Below are positions 1 through 8,803 of a stretch of DNA of 64,000 nucleotides, piece after piece. Position 1 is the first letter of the stretch. The number at the start of each line of letters is the position of its first letter. The notes under the pieces were generated by a model. That model did no database searches, had not been told where the DNA came from, and was given only the letters and a program-made list of their open reading frames with translations. Origin of the DNA: Lactobacillus bombicola (GTDB lineage Bacteria; Bacillota; Bacilli; Lactobacillales; Lactobacillaceae); assembly GCF_900112665.1 (NCBI RefSeq), contig NZ_FOMN01000004.1, positions 62,001-126,000 on the forward strand, written 5' to 3'. Both the position numbers and the translations under genes were made by a program.

Positions 1-186
1 AAAGAGCGCTTGCAAAGTAAGCAAAGCTTTTTTATAAAAGCTAAATATAATATTGACTTAAATATGAAAAAAGTTTTGCTTTTGGATGATATTTATACTA
101 CAGGCAGGACCTTGTATCATGCACGGGATGCGGTTTTGACGACCTTCCCTAAGGCTAAAATAAGTAGCTTTTCAGTTTGCAGATAG
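1..186 (+). CDS. comFC: ComF family phosphoribosyltransferase, C-terminal end (partial)
   Basis: The window opens inside this gene; about 61 codons are visible in frame 1, ending at TAG 184-186. The translation contains KVLLLDDIYTTGRT, the PRPP-binding loop of type I phosphoribosyltransferases, followed by a short tail ending SFSVCR, as in ComFC/ComF competence proteins. The family takes part in natural DNA uptake, probably on the cytoplasmic side of the uptake machinery. It lies directly upstream of hpf, the usual comFA-comFC-hpf-secA order in lactobacilli. The N-terminal zinc-finger part is outside the window, so intactness cannot be judged. Confidence 0.85.
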   Translation, partial: KERLQSKQSFFIKAKYNIDLNMKKVLLLDDIYTTGRTLYHARDAVLTTFPKAKISSFSVCR

Positions 187-193
187 AATAATA

Positions 194-223
194 TTGTTCA
201 GCGCTTTCAATTTTTGTTATAAT
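194..223 (+). promoter_or_regulatory. Promoter of hpf with a near-cre palindrome in the spacer
   Basis: TTGTTC (194-199), an 18-base spacer and TATAAT (218-223) precede hpf. The spacer holds AGCGCT inside TTGAAAGCGCTGAACAA (read on the minus strand, about 196-212). This is close to a CcpA cre site but has one extra base in the right half. The promoter is well supported; the cre reading is a guess. Confidence 0.6.
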
Positions 224-267
224 GTAAGTATCGTAAGACTGCATAGCAGTTGAAAGGAGAATCTCAT

Positions 268-828
268 ATGTTAAAGTATAATGTTCGTGGTGAAAATATT
301 GAAGTAACCGATGCTTTGCGTAGTTACGTTGAGAAGCGCTTAAAAAAATTAGAAAAATATTTTGATATGACTCAAGAGATGGTTGCTCATGTAAACTTAA
401 AGGTGTATCGTGATCGGACTGCCAAAGTTGAAATTACTATTCCACTGCCATACTTGGTATTGAGAGCAGAAGAGACAACTGATGACATGTATCGTAGCAT
501 CGACTTTGTCTCTGAAAAACTGGAAAGACAGATTAGAAAATACAAAACACGTGTAAACCGTAAGGGGCGCGAAAAGGGTGTGAATAATTTCTTCGTTGAA
601 CAAGCGGTAGATGAAGATGCAAATGAAGAAATTCAGGATACTGATAGTGGATTTACCATTGTGCGTAATAAGCAGATTGGTTTAAAGCCAATGAATCCTG
701 AAGAAGCTATTTTACAAATGAATATGCTAGAACATGATTTCTTTGTCTTTCAAGACGCTGAAACAAACGGAACTAGTATTGTTTATCGCAGGAATGATGG
801 GCAATATGGCTTAATTGAAACTAAATAA
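268..828 (+). CDS. hpf: Ribosome hibernation promoting factor, long form
   Basis: A 186-residue protein that binds the ribosomal decoding region and, in the long form, pairs 70S ribosomes into inactive 100S dimers in starved cells. Residues about 1-100 are the S30AE/YfiA fold (MLKYNVRGENIEVTDALRSY start). A variable linker follows, and residues about 127-186 are the C-terminal dimerisation domain (IVRNKQIGLKPMNPEEAILQ). The start is ATG 268, because AAAGGAGA (253-260) lies just upstream; the in-frame TTG at 250 would overlap this ribosome binding site. It sits between comFC and secA, has its own promoter and ends at a hairpin terminator. Confidence 0.95.
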   Translation: MLKYNVRGENIEVTDALRSYVEKRLKKLEKYFDMTQEMVAHVNLKVYRDRTAKVEITIPLPYLVLRAEETTDDMYRSIDFVSEKLERQIRKYKTRVNRKGREKGVNNFFVEQAVDEDANEEIQDTDSGFTIVRNKQIGLKPMNPEEAILQMNMLEHDFFVFQDAETNGTSIVYRRNDGQYGLIETK

Positions 829-847
829 AATAGTGTATTTGAATGAG

Positions 848-874
848 GACCCCACATTTAATGTGAGGTTTTTG
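848..874 (+). terminator. Intrinsic terminator after hpf
   Basis: ACCCCACA (849-856) pairs with TGTGAGGT (862-869), with one C-A mismatch, followed by a T run. It separates hpf from secA. Confidence 0.7.
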
Positions 875-956
875 TTTGGTTAATTTTTCATTTAGCGCTA
901 ATCATGTTAAAATTAGCATGTGTTTTTATACTTAAGTACATATAAGGATCGATTAA

Positions 957-3356
957 ATGGTAAACGTTTTAAAGAAACTATACAATAACGATAAAAGAGA
1001 ACTAAAAAGATTTGAAAAAATAGCAAATCAAGTTGAAAGTTATGCTGACAAATATGATCAACTTACTGATGATCAACTAAAAGCAAAAACTCCAGAATTT
1101 CGTGAACGGCTAGCTAAGGGTGAAAGTTTAGATGATCTTTTACCCGAAGCTTTTGCAGTAGCGCGTGAAGGAGCCAAAAGAGTACTGGGGCTATTCCCAT
1201 TTCATGTCCAAATTTTGGGTGGAATTGCATTACACTTTGGCAATATTGCGGAAATGATGACTGGTGAAGGTAAGACTTTAACTGCCACAATGCCTGTATA
1301 TTTGAATGCTTTAACAAGTAAAGGTGTTCATGTTGTCACAGTTAATGAATATCTTTCGAGCCGTGATCAAGAAGAAATGGGTCAGCTTTATAAGTGGTTA
1401 GGTTTGACGGTTGGCTTGAATCTTAATTCAATGTCACCTGACGAAAAAAGAGAAGCATATAATTGTGATGTCACTTATTCAACTAATGCTGAATTAGGCT
1501 TTGACTATTTGCGGGATAACATGGTTGTCTATAAGGAACAAATGGTGCAGCGAGAACTTAACTATGCCATTATTGATGAGGTCGATTCCATCCTAATTGA
1601 TGAGGCAAGGACGCCATTAATTATTTCAGGTGAAGCAGAACAGGCTAATGGTGATTATATTCGGGCTGATCGTTTTGTTAAGACTTTGAAAGAAGATACT
1701 AGTGGTGATGATGCGGATGACGATGAAGATCATGGCGATTACAAGATTGATTGGCCTACTAAGACGATTTCTTTAACTAGAACTGGTATTCAGAAGGCTT
1801 GTGATCACTTTGGCTTGAAGAACTTGTATGATGTAGAAAATCAAAAATTAGTTCACCATTTAGACCAAGCTTTACGCGCTAATTACATCATGCTTAAAGA
1901 TATTGATTATGTTGTTCAAGATGGGGAAGTTTTAATTGTTGATTCTTTCACTGGTCGGGTTATGAGTGGACGGCGCTATTCTGATGGTCTGCACCAAGCA
2001 ATTGAAGCAAAAGAAAACGTTAAAATTCAAGAAGAATCAAAGACGCAGGCGACAATTACTTACCAGAACTTCTTTAGAATGTATAAGAAACTATCTGGTA
2101 TGACTGGTACCGCTAAAACAGAAGAAGAAGAATTTCGTGAAATATACAATATGCAGGCGATTACGATTCCAACTAACCGACCTAAAATTCGTCAAGATAA
2201 GTCTGATATCCTATACCCAACTTTAACTTCAAAACTAACTGCAGTAGTGGAAGAAATTAAAGAACGTCATGCAAAAGGTCAACCCGTGTTAGTTGGTACA
2301 GTTGCTGTTGAAAGTTCAGAGCGGTTGAGTCAGCTACTAAAAGAAGCGGGTATTCCACATGCTGTTTTGAATGCTAAGAATCATGCTAAAGAAGCCCAGA
2401 TTATCATGAATGCAGGTCAACGTGGTGCTGTAACTATTGCTACTAATATGGCTGGTCGTGGGACTGACATTAAACTTGGACCTGGAGTAAAAGAGCTCGG
2501 TGGACTAGCAGTGATTGGTACTGAACGGCATGAATCACGGCGAATTGATAATCAACTTCGTGGACGTGCTGGTCGGCAAGGAGATCCAGGTGTTACCCGT
2601 TTTTACCTTTCACTTGAAGATGATTTAATGAAACGCTTTGGTGGTGATCGGGTTAAGGACTTTTTGGATCGACTATCTGACAATGATGATGAAAAAGTGA
2701 TTGAAAGTCGCTTAATCACACGCCAAGTTGAATCTGCTCAAAAACGAGTAGAAGGTAATAACTATGATACCCGTAAACAAACACTACAGTATGATGATGT
2801 TATGCGAATTCAACGTGAAATTATTTATGGTGAAAGAATGCGAGTTATTGATGAAGATAATTCACTTAACTTTGTTTTAATACCGATGATTAAGCGTACA
2901 ATTGATAGTCAAGTTGATATGTTTACTCAAGGAGATCACAGTAAGTGGCGGCTTGATTCATTGCGGGACTTCATTAGTTCAAGTTTGTTAAGAGAAGATG
3001 AAGTAGATAAAATCAACTTCAAGACGATTACAGTTCCTGAATTAAAGCAAAAATTATATGATGCTGTAGAAGCTAATTATAATGAAAAGTCGCAAGCATT
3101 GGCTGACCCATCTGAGATGCTTGAATTTGAAAAAGTTGTTATTTTGCGAGTGGTTGATGACCGCTGGACAGATCATATTGATGCAATGGATCAATTGCGG
3201 CAGTCAATTAGCTTGCGTGGTTATGGGCAACTTAATCCACTTGTTGAATATCAAGATTCTGGTTACAGTATGTTTGAAGAAATGATTTCAAATATTGAAT
3301 TTGATGTAACTCGCTTATTTATGAAGGCTGAAATCAGACAAAATCTTAGTCGGTAA
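957..3356 (+). CDS. secA: Preprotein translocase ATPase SecA
   Basis: The motor ATPase that pushes unfolded preproteins through SecYEG. The protein has 799 residues. The Walker A motif MTGEGKT is at about 101-107 and the DEVD Walker B at 207-210, followed by [12 protein letters not shown]. The second RecA-like domain carries [17 protein letters not shown] and [18 protein letters not shown], and the helical scaffold/wing part ends at [11 protein letters not shown]. The C-terminal cysteine-rich zinc/SecB-binding tail found in many bacteria is absent, as is normal for lactobacilli. Start ATG 957 follows ATAAGGA. Secreted and LPXTG proteins in this window depend on this system. Confidence 0.98.
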   Translation: MVNVLKKLYNNDKRELKRFEKIANQVESYADKYDQLTDDQLKAKTPEFRERLAKGESLDDLLPEAFAVAREGAKRVLGLFPFHVQILGGIALHFGNIAEMMTGEGKTLTATMPVYLNALTSKGVHVVTVNEYLSSRDQEEMGQLYKWLGLTVGLNLNSMSPDEKREAYNCDVTYSTNAELGFDYLRDNMVVYKEQMVQRELNYAIIDEVDSILIDEARTPLIISGEAEQANGDYIRADRFVKTLKEDTSGDDADDDEDHGDYKIDWPTKTISLTRTGIQKACDHFGLKNLYDVENQKLVHHLDQALRANYIMLKDIDYVVQDGEVLIVDSFTGRVMSGRRYSDGLHQAIEAKENVKIQEESKTQATITYQNFFRMYKKLSGMTGTAKTEEEEFREIYNMQAITIPTNRPKIRQDKSDILYPTLTSKLTAVVEEIKERHAKGQPVLVGTVAVESSERLSQLLKEAGIPHAVLNAKNHAKEAQIIMNAGQRGAVTIATNMAGRGTDIKLGPGVKELGGLAVIGTERHESRRIDNQLRGRAGRQGDPGVTRFYLSLEDDLMKRFGGDRVKDFLDRLSDNDDEKVIESRLITRQVESAQKRVEGNNYDTRKQTLQYDDVMRIQREIIYGERMRVIDEDNSLNFVLIPMIKRTIDSQVDMFTQGDHSKWRLDSLRDFISSSLLREDEVDKINFKTITVPELKQKLYDAVEANYNEKSQALADPSEMLEFEKVVILRVVDDRWTDHIDAMDQLRQSISLRGYGQLNPLVEYQDSGYSMFEEMISNIEFDVTRLFMKAEIRQNLSR

Positions 3357-3368
3357 AAGTTAAGATTG

Positions 3369-3396
3369 AAGAGAAAGTTACAGCTTTCTCTTTTTT
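3369..3396 (+). terminator. Intrinsic terminator after secA
   Basis: AGAGAAAG (3370-3377) and CTTTCTCT (3384-3391) form a stem followed by a T run. Confidence 0.8.
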
Positions 3397-3424
3397 ACTA
3401 TAAATTTATGATGGAGAAACACTT

Positions 3425-4544
3425 ATGATGGAAATTAGTGAAATTCAAAGTGAGTTGACTAACTTGCAAAAGCGGTTAAACCACTTTAGGGGGTCTCTTT
3501 GACCTTGATGCAATTGCTGAAAGTATTGCGATTAATGAAAGTAAAATGCAAGAGCCCTCATTTTGGGATAAGCAAGAGCGTGCCCAAAAATTAATTGCCG
3601 AAACAAACTTGTTAAAGGAAAAGCGTGATTCTTTTTTAAGTTTGCAGGAAAATTATCAAAATGAATTGACCGCCATTGAATTGTTAAATGAAGAGCCAGA
3701 TCAAGATTTACAAATAGAAGTTGAGGCTGATTTAGAAAAGCTGCAAAGTGCATTCCATAACTATGAGATGAATTTGCTTTTAGCAGGTAAATATGACAGC
3801 CATAATGCCCTGTTAGAAATTCATCCTGGTGCAGGTGGTACAGAGGCAATGGATTGGGGACAGATGCTATTGCGAATGTATCAGCGTTATTGTGAAATGA
3901 ATGGTTTTAACTTTGAAATTAATAATTATGAAGCAGGTGAAGAAGCCGGGCTTAAGAGTGTTAACGTAAGAATTAGCGGTAAAAATGCTTATGGTTTATT
4001 GAAATCAGAAAATGGAGTTCATCGCTTAGTAAGAATTTCACCGTTTGACTCGGCTAAAAGAAGACATACTTCTTTTGCTGCGGTTGAAATTATTCCCGAA
4101 ATTGATGATAGTATTAAAATTGATATTAATCCCAAAGATTTACGAATTGATGTTTATCGTTCAAGTGGCGCAGGCGGCCAGCATATTAATAAAACATCGA
4201 GTGCAGTGCGAATTACTCATTTGCCAACAGGTTTTGTTACCACTTCGCAAGCACAGCGTTCACAATTACAAAATCGCGAAACTGCAATGAATGAGTTACG
4301 CGCAAAGCTTTTTCATTTAGAAGAAGAAAAAAAACGCCAGCATAAACAAGAGCTTAAAGGTGAGCAAATGGAGAATGGCTGGGGTTCGCAAATTAGGTCT
4401 TATGTCTTTCACCCTTATAATTTAGTTAAAGATTTGCGTACAGGTTATGAAACTGCTGATACTAGCGGTGTAATGGATGGAAAATTGCAGCCATTTGTTT
4501 ATGCATATTTACAATGGCAGCTTAGTCAAGAGAATCCTGAATAG
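3425..4544 (+). CDS. prfB: Peptide chain release factor 2, programmed +1 frameshift
   Basis: RF2 ends translation at UGA and UAA. The gene is read in two frames. A 25-codon leader from ATG 3425 (GGAG at 3413-3416) reaches TTTAGGGGGTCTCTTTGAC, where the internal Shine-Dalgarno-like AGGGGG, the slippery CTT (3497-3499) and the in-frame TGA (3500-3502) are plain. Reading resumes in the +1 frame at GAC 3501 and runs to 4544, about 372 residues in all. The body carries the SPF anticodon-like tripeptide (VRISPFDSAKRRHTS) and the catalytic GGQ (SSGAGGQHINKT). An annotation starting at ATG 3546 would miss the N-terminus. It follows secA, the common Firmicutes order. The recoding is the known RF2 autoregulatory circuit. 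Confidence 0.97.
3486..3503 (+). promoter_or_regulatory. Programmed +1 ribosomal frameshift site of prfB
   Basis: AGG GGG TCT CTT TGA C at 3488-3503 matches the conserved RF2 recoding signal: a Shine-Dalgarno-like stimulator three bases before CTT, then a UGA stop followed by C. Confidence 0.96.
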
Positions 4545-4564
4545 GTTAAATAATAGGTGTAAAA

Positions 4565-4834
4565 ATGAGTTTTTTGGGAATTGTCAGTATTTTATTGTTA
4601 GTGTTAATTGCCTTATGCATTATTTTTGCTATGTTTCATATTATCTTTATGCTTTTACCGGCAATTATAGTTATTGCTTTAATCATTTGGCTAATCAATT
4701 ATTTCACTAAAGGCAAAGATAATAGCTCGGCTAATCAGAAAAAAACTTGGAATACAGGTTGGGCTAACGAAAATTCCCCCAAGCATAAGCGTAAAAAAGT
4801 GCGTGATGCCGAAACTAAGGATGTTGATAAGTAA
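4565..4834 (+). CDS. Small membrane protein, unknown function
   Basis: An 89-residue protein. Residues about 3-48 are almost wholly hydrophobic ([20 protein letters not shown] onward), enough for two closely spaced membrane helices, and the tail is lysine-rich and soluble ([17 protein letters not shown]). It lies 20 bases after prfB and 17 before hprK, so it is probably translated from the same message. I do not recognise a named family. PspC-like or phage-holin-like small proteins look similar in composition, but no diagnostic motif is present. Confidence 0.7.
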   Translation: MSFLGIVSILLLVLIALCIIFAMFHIIFMLLPAIIVIALIIWLINYFTKGKDNSSANQKKTWNTGWANENSPKHKRKKVRDAETKDVDK

Positions 4835-4851
4835 AGTCTAGAGGTATAAGA

Positions 4852-5793
4852 ATGGGAAATGCCATTAAATTAAAAAATCTAATTCGTGATAATCGGATAG
4901 TTCACGTTGTTCAGGGAGCGCAATATATTAGTGAGAAAGAAATTGTTGTTTCTGATATATATCGACCAGGCTTAGAATTAACTGGTTATTTTGATTTTTA
5001 TCCGCAGCAAAGAATTCAACTTTTGGGTCGTACAGAAATTTCTTATGCTGCTCGACTAGATCATGAAAGTCTAGTGCGGGTTTTCACCAAACTATGTACA
5101 CCAGAAACACCATGTTTTTTTGTTTCACGTTCGTTGCCAGTACCACATGAATTAAAAGAAGCTGCTGATAAGGCGCAAATCCCGATTCTTTCTTCACCAG
5201 AATCAACTACTTATGTAGCTAGTATTTTGACGGAGTATCTACGTGAGCGCCTTGCTGTTCGCGATACAATTCACGGGGTGTTTATTGAGGTCAAGGGATT
5301 AGGTATTTTGTTAATCGGTGATTCTGGTGTAGGGAAATCAGAAACGGCTTTAGGACTTATTAGACGCGGGCACCGGTTAATTGCTGACGATCGTGTTGAT
5401 GTCTATCAAAAAGATGTTGAAACTGTGATGGGTGAACCACCGCAAATTTTAAAGCATTTGATGGAAATTCGTGGCATCGGTATTATTAATGCAATGGATT
5501 TATTTGGCGTAGGAGCTGTCAAAAATCGAGCTAATATTCAATTAGTAATTAAATTAGTTAATTGGGATAATAAGGCTAACTATGACCGTCTTGGCTTTGA
5601 AGAGAGTAAACGTGATATTTGTAATGTAGAAGTACCGCAAATTACAATTCCAGTTAAAGTCGGTCGCAATATGGAAGATATTATTGAAGTAGCAGCAATG
5701 AATTTTAGAGCTAAAAAAATGGGTTACAATGCAACTTCTGCTTTTGATGATAATTTAACTACTTTAATTGCCCAGAATTCACGAGAAAATTAA
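4852..5793 (+). CDS. hprK: HPr(Ser) kinase/phosphorylase
   Basis: The bifunctional sensor enzyme that phosphorylates HPr on Ser46 with ATP or pyrophosphate and removes the phosphate again. P-Ser-HPr then acts with CcpA in carbon catabolite control. The protein has 313 residues, the standard length. The P-loop GDSGVGKS is at 156-163, and the HprK signature [17 protein letters not shown] is at about 203-219. The N-terminal half is the MurF-like domain. It is followed at 23 bases by lgt, the usual hprK-lgt pair in Firmicutes. Confidence 0.97.
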   Translation: MGNAIKLKNLIRDNRIVHVVQGAQYISEKEIVVSDIYRPGLELTGYFDFYPQQRIQLLGRTEISYAARLDHESLVRVFTKLCTPETPCFFVSRSLPVPHELKEAADKAQIPILSSPESTTYVASILTEYLRERLAVRDTIHGVFIEVKGLGILLIGDSGVGKSETALGLIRRGHRLIADDRVDVYQKDVETVMGEPPQILKHLMEIRGIGIINAMDLFGVGAVKNRANIQLVIKLVNWDNKANYDRLGFEESKRDICNVEVPQITIPVKVGRNMEDIIEVAAMNFRAKKMGYNATSAFDDNLTTLIAQNSREN

Positions 5794-5816
5794 ATAATTA
5801 AATAAAGGAAAATAAA

Positions 5817-6653
5817 ATGACTTTAACAATCAATCCAGTTGCGTTTAACTTGGGTGATATTAGTGTTAAATGGTATGGCGTCATTATGGCAACTGCAATT
5901 ATTTTAGCAGTAGTAATGGCAATTATTGAAGGCCAAAAAAGACATATTATAAGCGATGATTTTGTAGATTTACTTTTATGGGCAGTACCGATTGGCTATC
6001 TAGGTGCGAGGATATATTATGTTGCATTTGAATGGGACTATTATGCGCAACATCCGGATCAAATTATTGCAATTTGGAATGGTGGCATTGCTATATATGG
6101 TGGATTGATAGCTGGATTAATTGTTTTATTGGTATTTTGTTATAAAAAATTATTACCACCGTTTTTAATGTTAGATATAATCACTCCTGGAGTAATGGCA
6201 GCCCAAATTTTAGGTCGTTGGGGTAACTTTTTTAATCAAGAAGCCCATGGCGCAGCGACTTCACTCCAATTTTTGCAGAGTTTACATTTACCACTATTTA
6301 TCATTAATCAAATGAAAATAGCTGGCACTTATTATCAGCCGACGTTTTTATATGAATCTGTACTAAATCTTATTGGCTTAATTTTAATTTTACTTTTGCG
6401 CCATCGCAGACATATTTTCAAGCAGGGGGAAGTTTTTATGCTGTATTTAGCTTGGTATGCTGCGGTAAGATTTTTTGTTGAAGGTTTGCGCACAGATAGT
6501 TTATATATTGCAAAGACAATCAGGGTATCGCAACTGCTAAGTCTAGTTTTGTTTATCGTGGTTTTCTTGTTATTTATTTACCGTCGAGTAGTGGTTAAGC
6601 CTAAGTGGTACTTAGATGGTAGTGGGTTAAAATACCCGTATACAAGGGATTAA
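5817..6653 (+). CDS. lgt: Prolipoprotein diacylglyceryl transferase
   Basis: An integral membrane enzyme that transfers diacylglycerol from phosphatidylglycerol to the lipobox cysteine of prolipoproteins. The 278-residue product has about seven hydrophobic segments. The Lgt signature GRWGNFFNQEAHG is near residues 136-148, and the conserved RTDSLYI stretch is near 227. It sits within the hprK-lgt-gpsA-trxB run with short gaps. Length and motifs are standard. Confidence 0.96.
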   Translation: MTLTINPVAFNLGDISVKWYGVIMATAIILAVVMAIIEGQKRHIISDDFVDLLLWAVPIGYLGARIYYVAFEWDYYAQHPDQIIAIWNGGIAIYGGLIAGLIVLLVFCYKKLLPPFLMLDIITPGVMAAQILGRWGNFFNQEAHGAATSLQFLQSLHLPLFIINQMKIAGTYYQPTFLYESVLNLIGLILILLLRHRRHIFKQGEVFMLYLAWYAAVRFFVEGLRTDSLYIAKTIRVSQLLSLVLFIVVFLLFIYRRVVVKPKWYLDGSGLKYPYTRD

Positions 6654-6690
6654 ATATTGAGATAGTTATTAAAGAAAGTTTGGAAGTTAA

Positions 6691-7710
6691 ATGACAAAAA
6701 TTGCAGTTTTAGGAGCAGGTTCATGGGGAACAGTTTTAGGATCCTTACTTGCTGATAAAGGTAATGAGGTTATACTTTATGGTAATAATGCTCAAGTTAA
6801 TCAAGAAATTAACACTGAGCATACTAATACACATTACATGAAGGATTGGCAAGTGAATGAAACGGTTTGGGCAACAGCTAACTTAAAGCAGGCTTTAAAT
6901 AATGTTGCAATTATCTTATTTGTTTTACCTACACAAGCAATTCGCAGTGTTGCAAAAGAAGTTAAGCTTGTTTTAAACCAAAGTAATCTTCAGCCATTGG
7001 TAGTTACTGCTACTAAAGGAATTGAACCCGGTTCTAAAAAATTAATTTCAGAAATTTTAACAGAAGAAATATATCCGGAAAATCCAGAGAAAATAGTTGC
7101 TATTTCTGGGCCGAGCCATGCTGAAAGTGTAGCGCAAAAAGACCTTACTGCCATTACATGTGCTTCAATCAGTAAGGAAAATGCACAAAGAGTGCAAACT
7201 ATTTTTACTAATGACTATTTACGCTTGTATACCAATAGTGATTTAATTGGTGTTGAAGTGGCTGGTGCGGTTAAAAATGTGATTGCAATTGCTGCAGGCA
7301 TTTTAGCTGGTAAAGGTTATGGTGATAATGCAAAAGCAGCACTAATGACGCGAGGATTAGCTGAGATTACGCGTTTAGGTGTAAACTGCTACCAAGCACA
7401 GCCGATGACTTTTAGTGGGTTAGCGGGAATTGGCGATTTAATCGTAACTTGTACATCAGTCAATTCTCGTAATTGGCGTTGTGGCAAGCAATTGGGTGAA
7501 GGTAAGAGTTTTGCTTATATTGTTGAAAATATGGGGCAGGTAATTGAAGGCGCAACAACTGTTAAGGCAATTCATGAAATATGTCAGGAAAAAGCAATTG
7601 ACATGCCAATTAGCGAAGCTGTTTATCGTGTTTTATATGAAAAAAGTAGTGTTGCTACTGAAATCACTAAAATGATGGATAGAAAGCCAAAACAGGAAAT
7701 TAGACTTTAG
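6691..7710 (+). CDS. gpsA: NAD(P)-dependent glycerol-3-phosphate dehydrogenase
   Basis: Reduces dihydroxyacetone phosphate to sn-glycerol-3-phosphate, the backbone of phospholipids and teichoic acids. The 339-residue protein opens with the Rossmann loop GAGSWGT (8-14). The catalytic region has VAGAVKNVIAIAAGI, with the active lysine, and the GLAGIGDLIVTCTS motif. It is a cytoplasmic enzyme. It follows lgt by 37 bases and precedes trxB. Confidence 0.96.
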   Translation: MTKIAVLGAGSWGTVLGSLLADKGNEVILYGNNAQVNQEINTEHTNTHYMKDWQVNETVWATANLKQALNNVAIILFVLPTQAIRSVAKEVKLVLNQSNLQPLVVTATKGIEPGSKKLISEILTEEIYPENPEKIVAISGPSHAESVAQKDLTAITCASISKENAQRVQTIFTNDYLRLYTNSDLIGVEVAGAVKNVIAIAAGILAGKGYGDNAKAALMTRGLAEITRLGVNCYQAQPMTFSGLAGIGDLIVTCTSVNSRNWRCGKQLGEGKSFAYIVENMGQVIEGATTVKAIHEICQEKAIDMPISEAVYRVLYEKSSVATEITKMMDRKPKQEIRL

Positions 7711-7763
7711 AGTTATTTAGGAGTAGTATTTACTTACTAAAAGAAAGTGGCTAAGGTGAAAAA

Positions 7764-8690
7764 ATGACTCAAAATTATGATGTAATTATTATAGGGGCTG
7801 GGCCAGGTGGCTTAACCGCAGCTTTATATGCCTCGCGAGCTAATTTGTCAGTTTTGCTTCTTGATCGCGGACTTTATGGCGGTCAAATGAATAACACTGA
7901 TGCAATTGATAATTATCCTGGATTTAGCGAAATTAAAGGTCCGGAATTAGGCGAAAAAATGTACAATTCCATTATGAAATTTGGTGCAAAATTTGAATAT
8001 GGTGATGTACAACAGGTTAGTCTTGAAGGTAACTACAAAGTTGTAACAACTGATACCGGTGAATATCGTGCACCTGCTTTAATTATTGCAACTGGAGCAG
8101 ATCATCGGCATTTGAATATTCCTGGTGAAGATGAATACGCTGGTAAAGGTGTTTCTTACTGTGCTGTTTGTGATGCTGCTTTCTTTAAAAATGAGGATAT
8201 TGCTGTAATTGGTGGTGGCGATTCGGCTATTGAAGAGGGCATTTACTTAGCTCAAAATGCTAAGTCGGTTACAGTTGTCCATCGCCGCGATCAATTACGC
8301 GCACAACCAACTTTACAAAAAAGGGCTTTTGCCAATGAAAAGATGAATTTCATTTGGAACGCAGAAACTGAATCAATAGATGGGGATGGCAATCGCGTTA
8401 CTAGTGTTACCTATAAAGATAAGGAAACGGGTATTACTAAGAAATTAACTACTCGTGGGGTCTTTATTTATGTTGGTGTGATTCCGCAAACTGCTCCTTT
8501 AAAAGACATCGGCATTGTTAACGAACAGGGCTGGATTCCTACTGACGAACATATGAAAACTAAAGTGGCCGGTATCTTTGCTGTGGGAGATGTCCGTGCG
8601 AAAGATTTACGGCAAATTGCTAATGCTGTTGGTGACGGTAGCATTGCTGGACAAGAAGCTTATAATTATTTGCAAGCTTTAAATGATTAA
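7764..8690 (+). CDS. trxB: Thioredoxin reductase (NADPH)
   Basis: An FAD flavoenzyme that passes electrons from NADPH to thioredoxin. The protein has 308 residues. The FAD-binding GAGPGG is at 11-16, the redox-active CAVC at 133-136, the NADPH-binding IGGGDSA in the middle, and the C-terminal FAD motif IFAVGDVR near 272. It is the last gene of the hprK-lgt-gpsA-trxB run; a strong hairpin terminator follows the stop. Confidence 0.96.
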   Translation: MTQNYDVIIIGAGPGGLTAALYASRANLSVLLLDRGLYGGQMNNTDAIDNYPGFSEIKGPELGEKMYNSIMKFGAKFEYGDVQQVSLEGNYKVVTTDTGEYRAPALIIATGADHRHLNIPGEDEYAGKGVSYCAVCDAAFFKNEDIAVIGGGDSAIEEGIYLAQNAKSVTVVHRRDQLRAQPTLQKRAFANEKMNFIWNAETESIDGDGNRVTSVTYKDKETGITKKLTTRGVFIYVGVIPQTAPLKDIGIVNEQGWIPTDEHMKTKVAGIFAVGDVRAKDLRQIANAVGDGSIAGQEAYNYLQALND

Positions 8691-8740
8691 AAAACTTAAA
8701 AAAGAATTCAGCTTGTGGGTTGAATTCTTTTTTTAAGTTA
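8691..8740 (+). terminator. Intrinsic terminator after trxB
   Basis: A long inverted repeat, AACTTAAAAAAGAATTCA against TGAATTCTTTTTTTAAGTT, with loop GCTTGTGGGT at 8711-8720. One base is bulged. The T run serves the plus strand. Confidence 0.88.
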
Positions 8741-8803
8741 ATAAATGCTAGAATAGGGGTTATGAAAACGAATTTATTATAGAAAAAGAGGTTTAGTGCA
8801 GTA

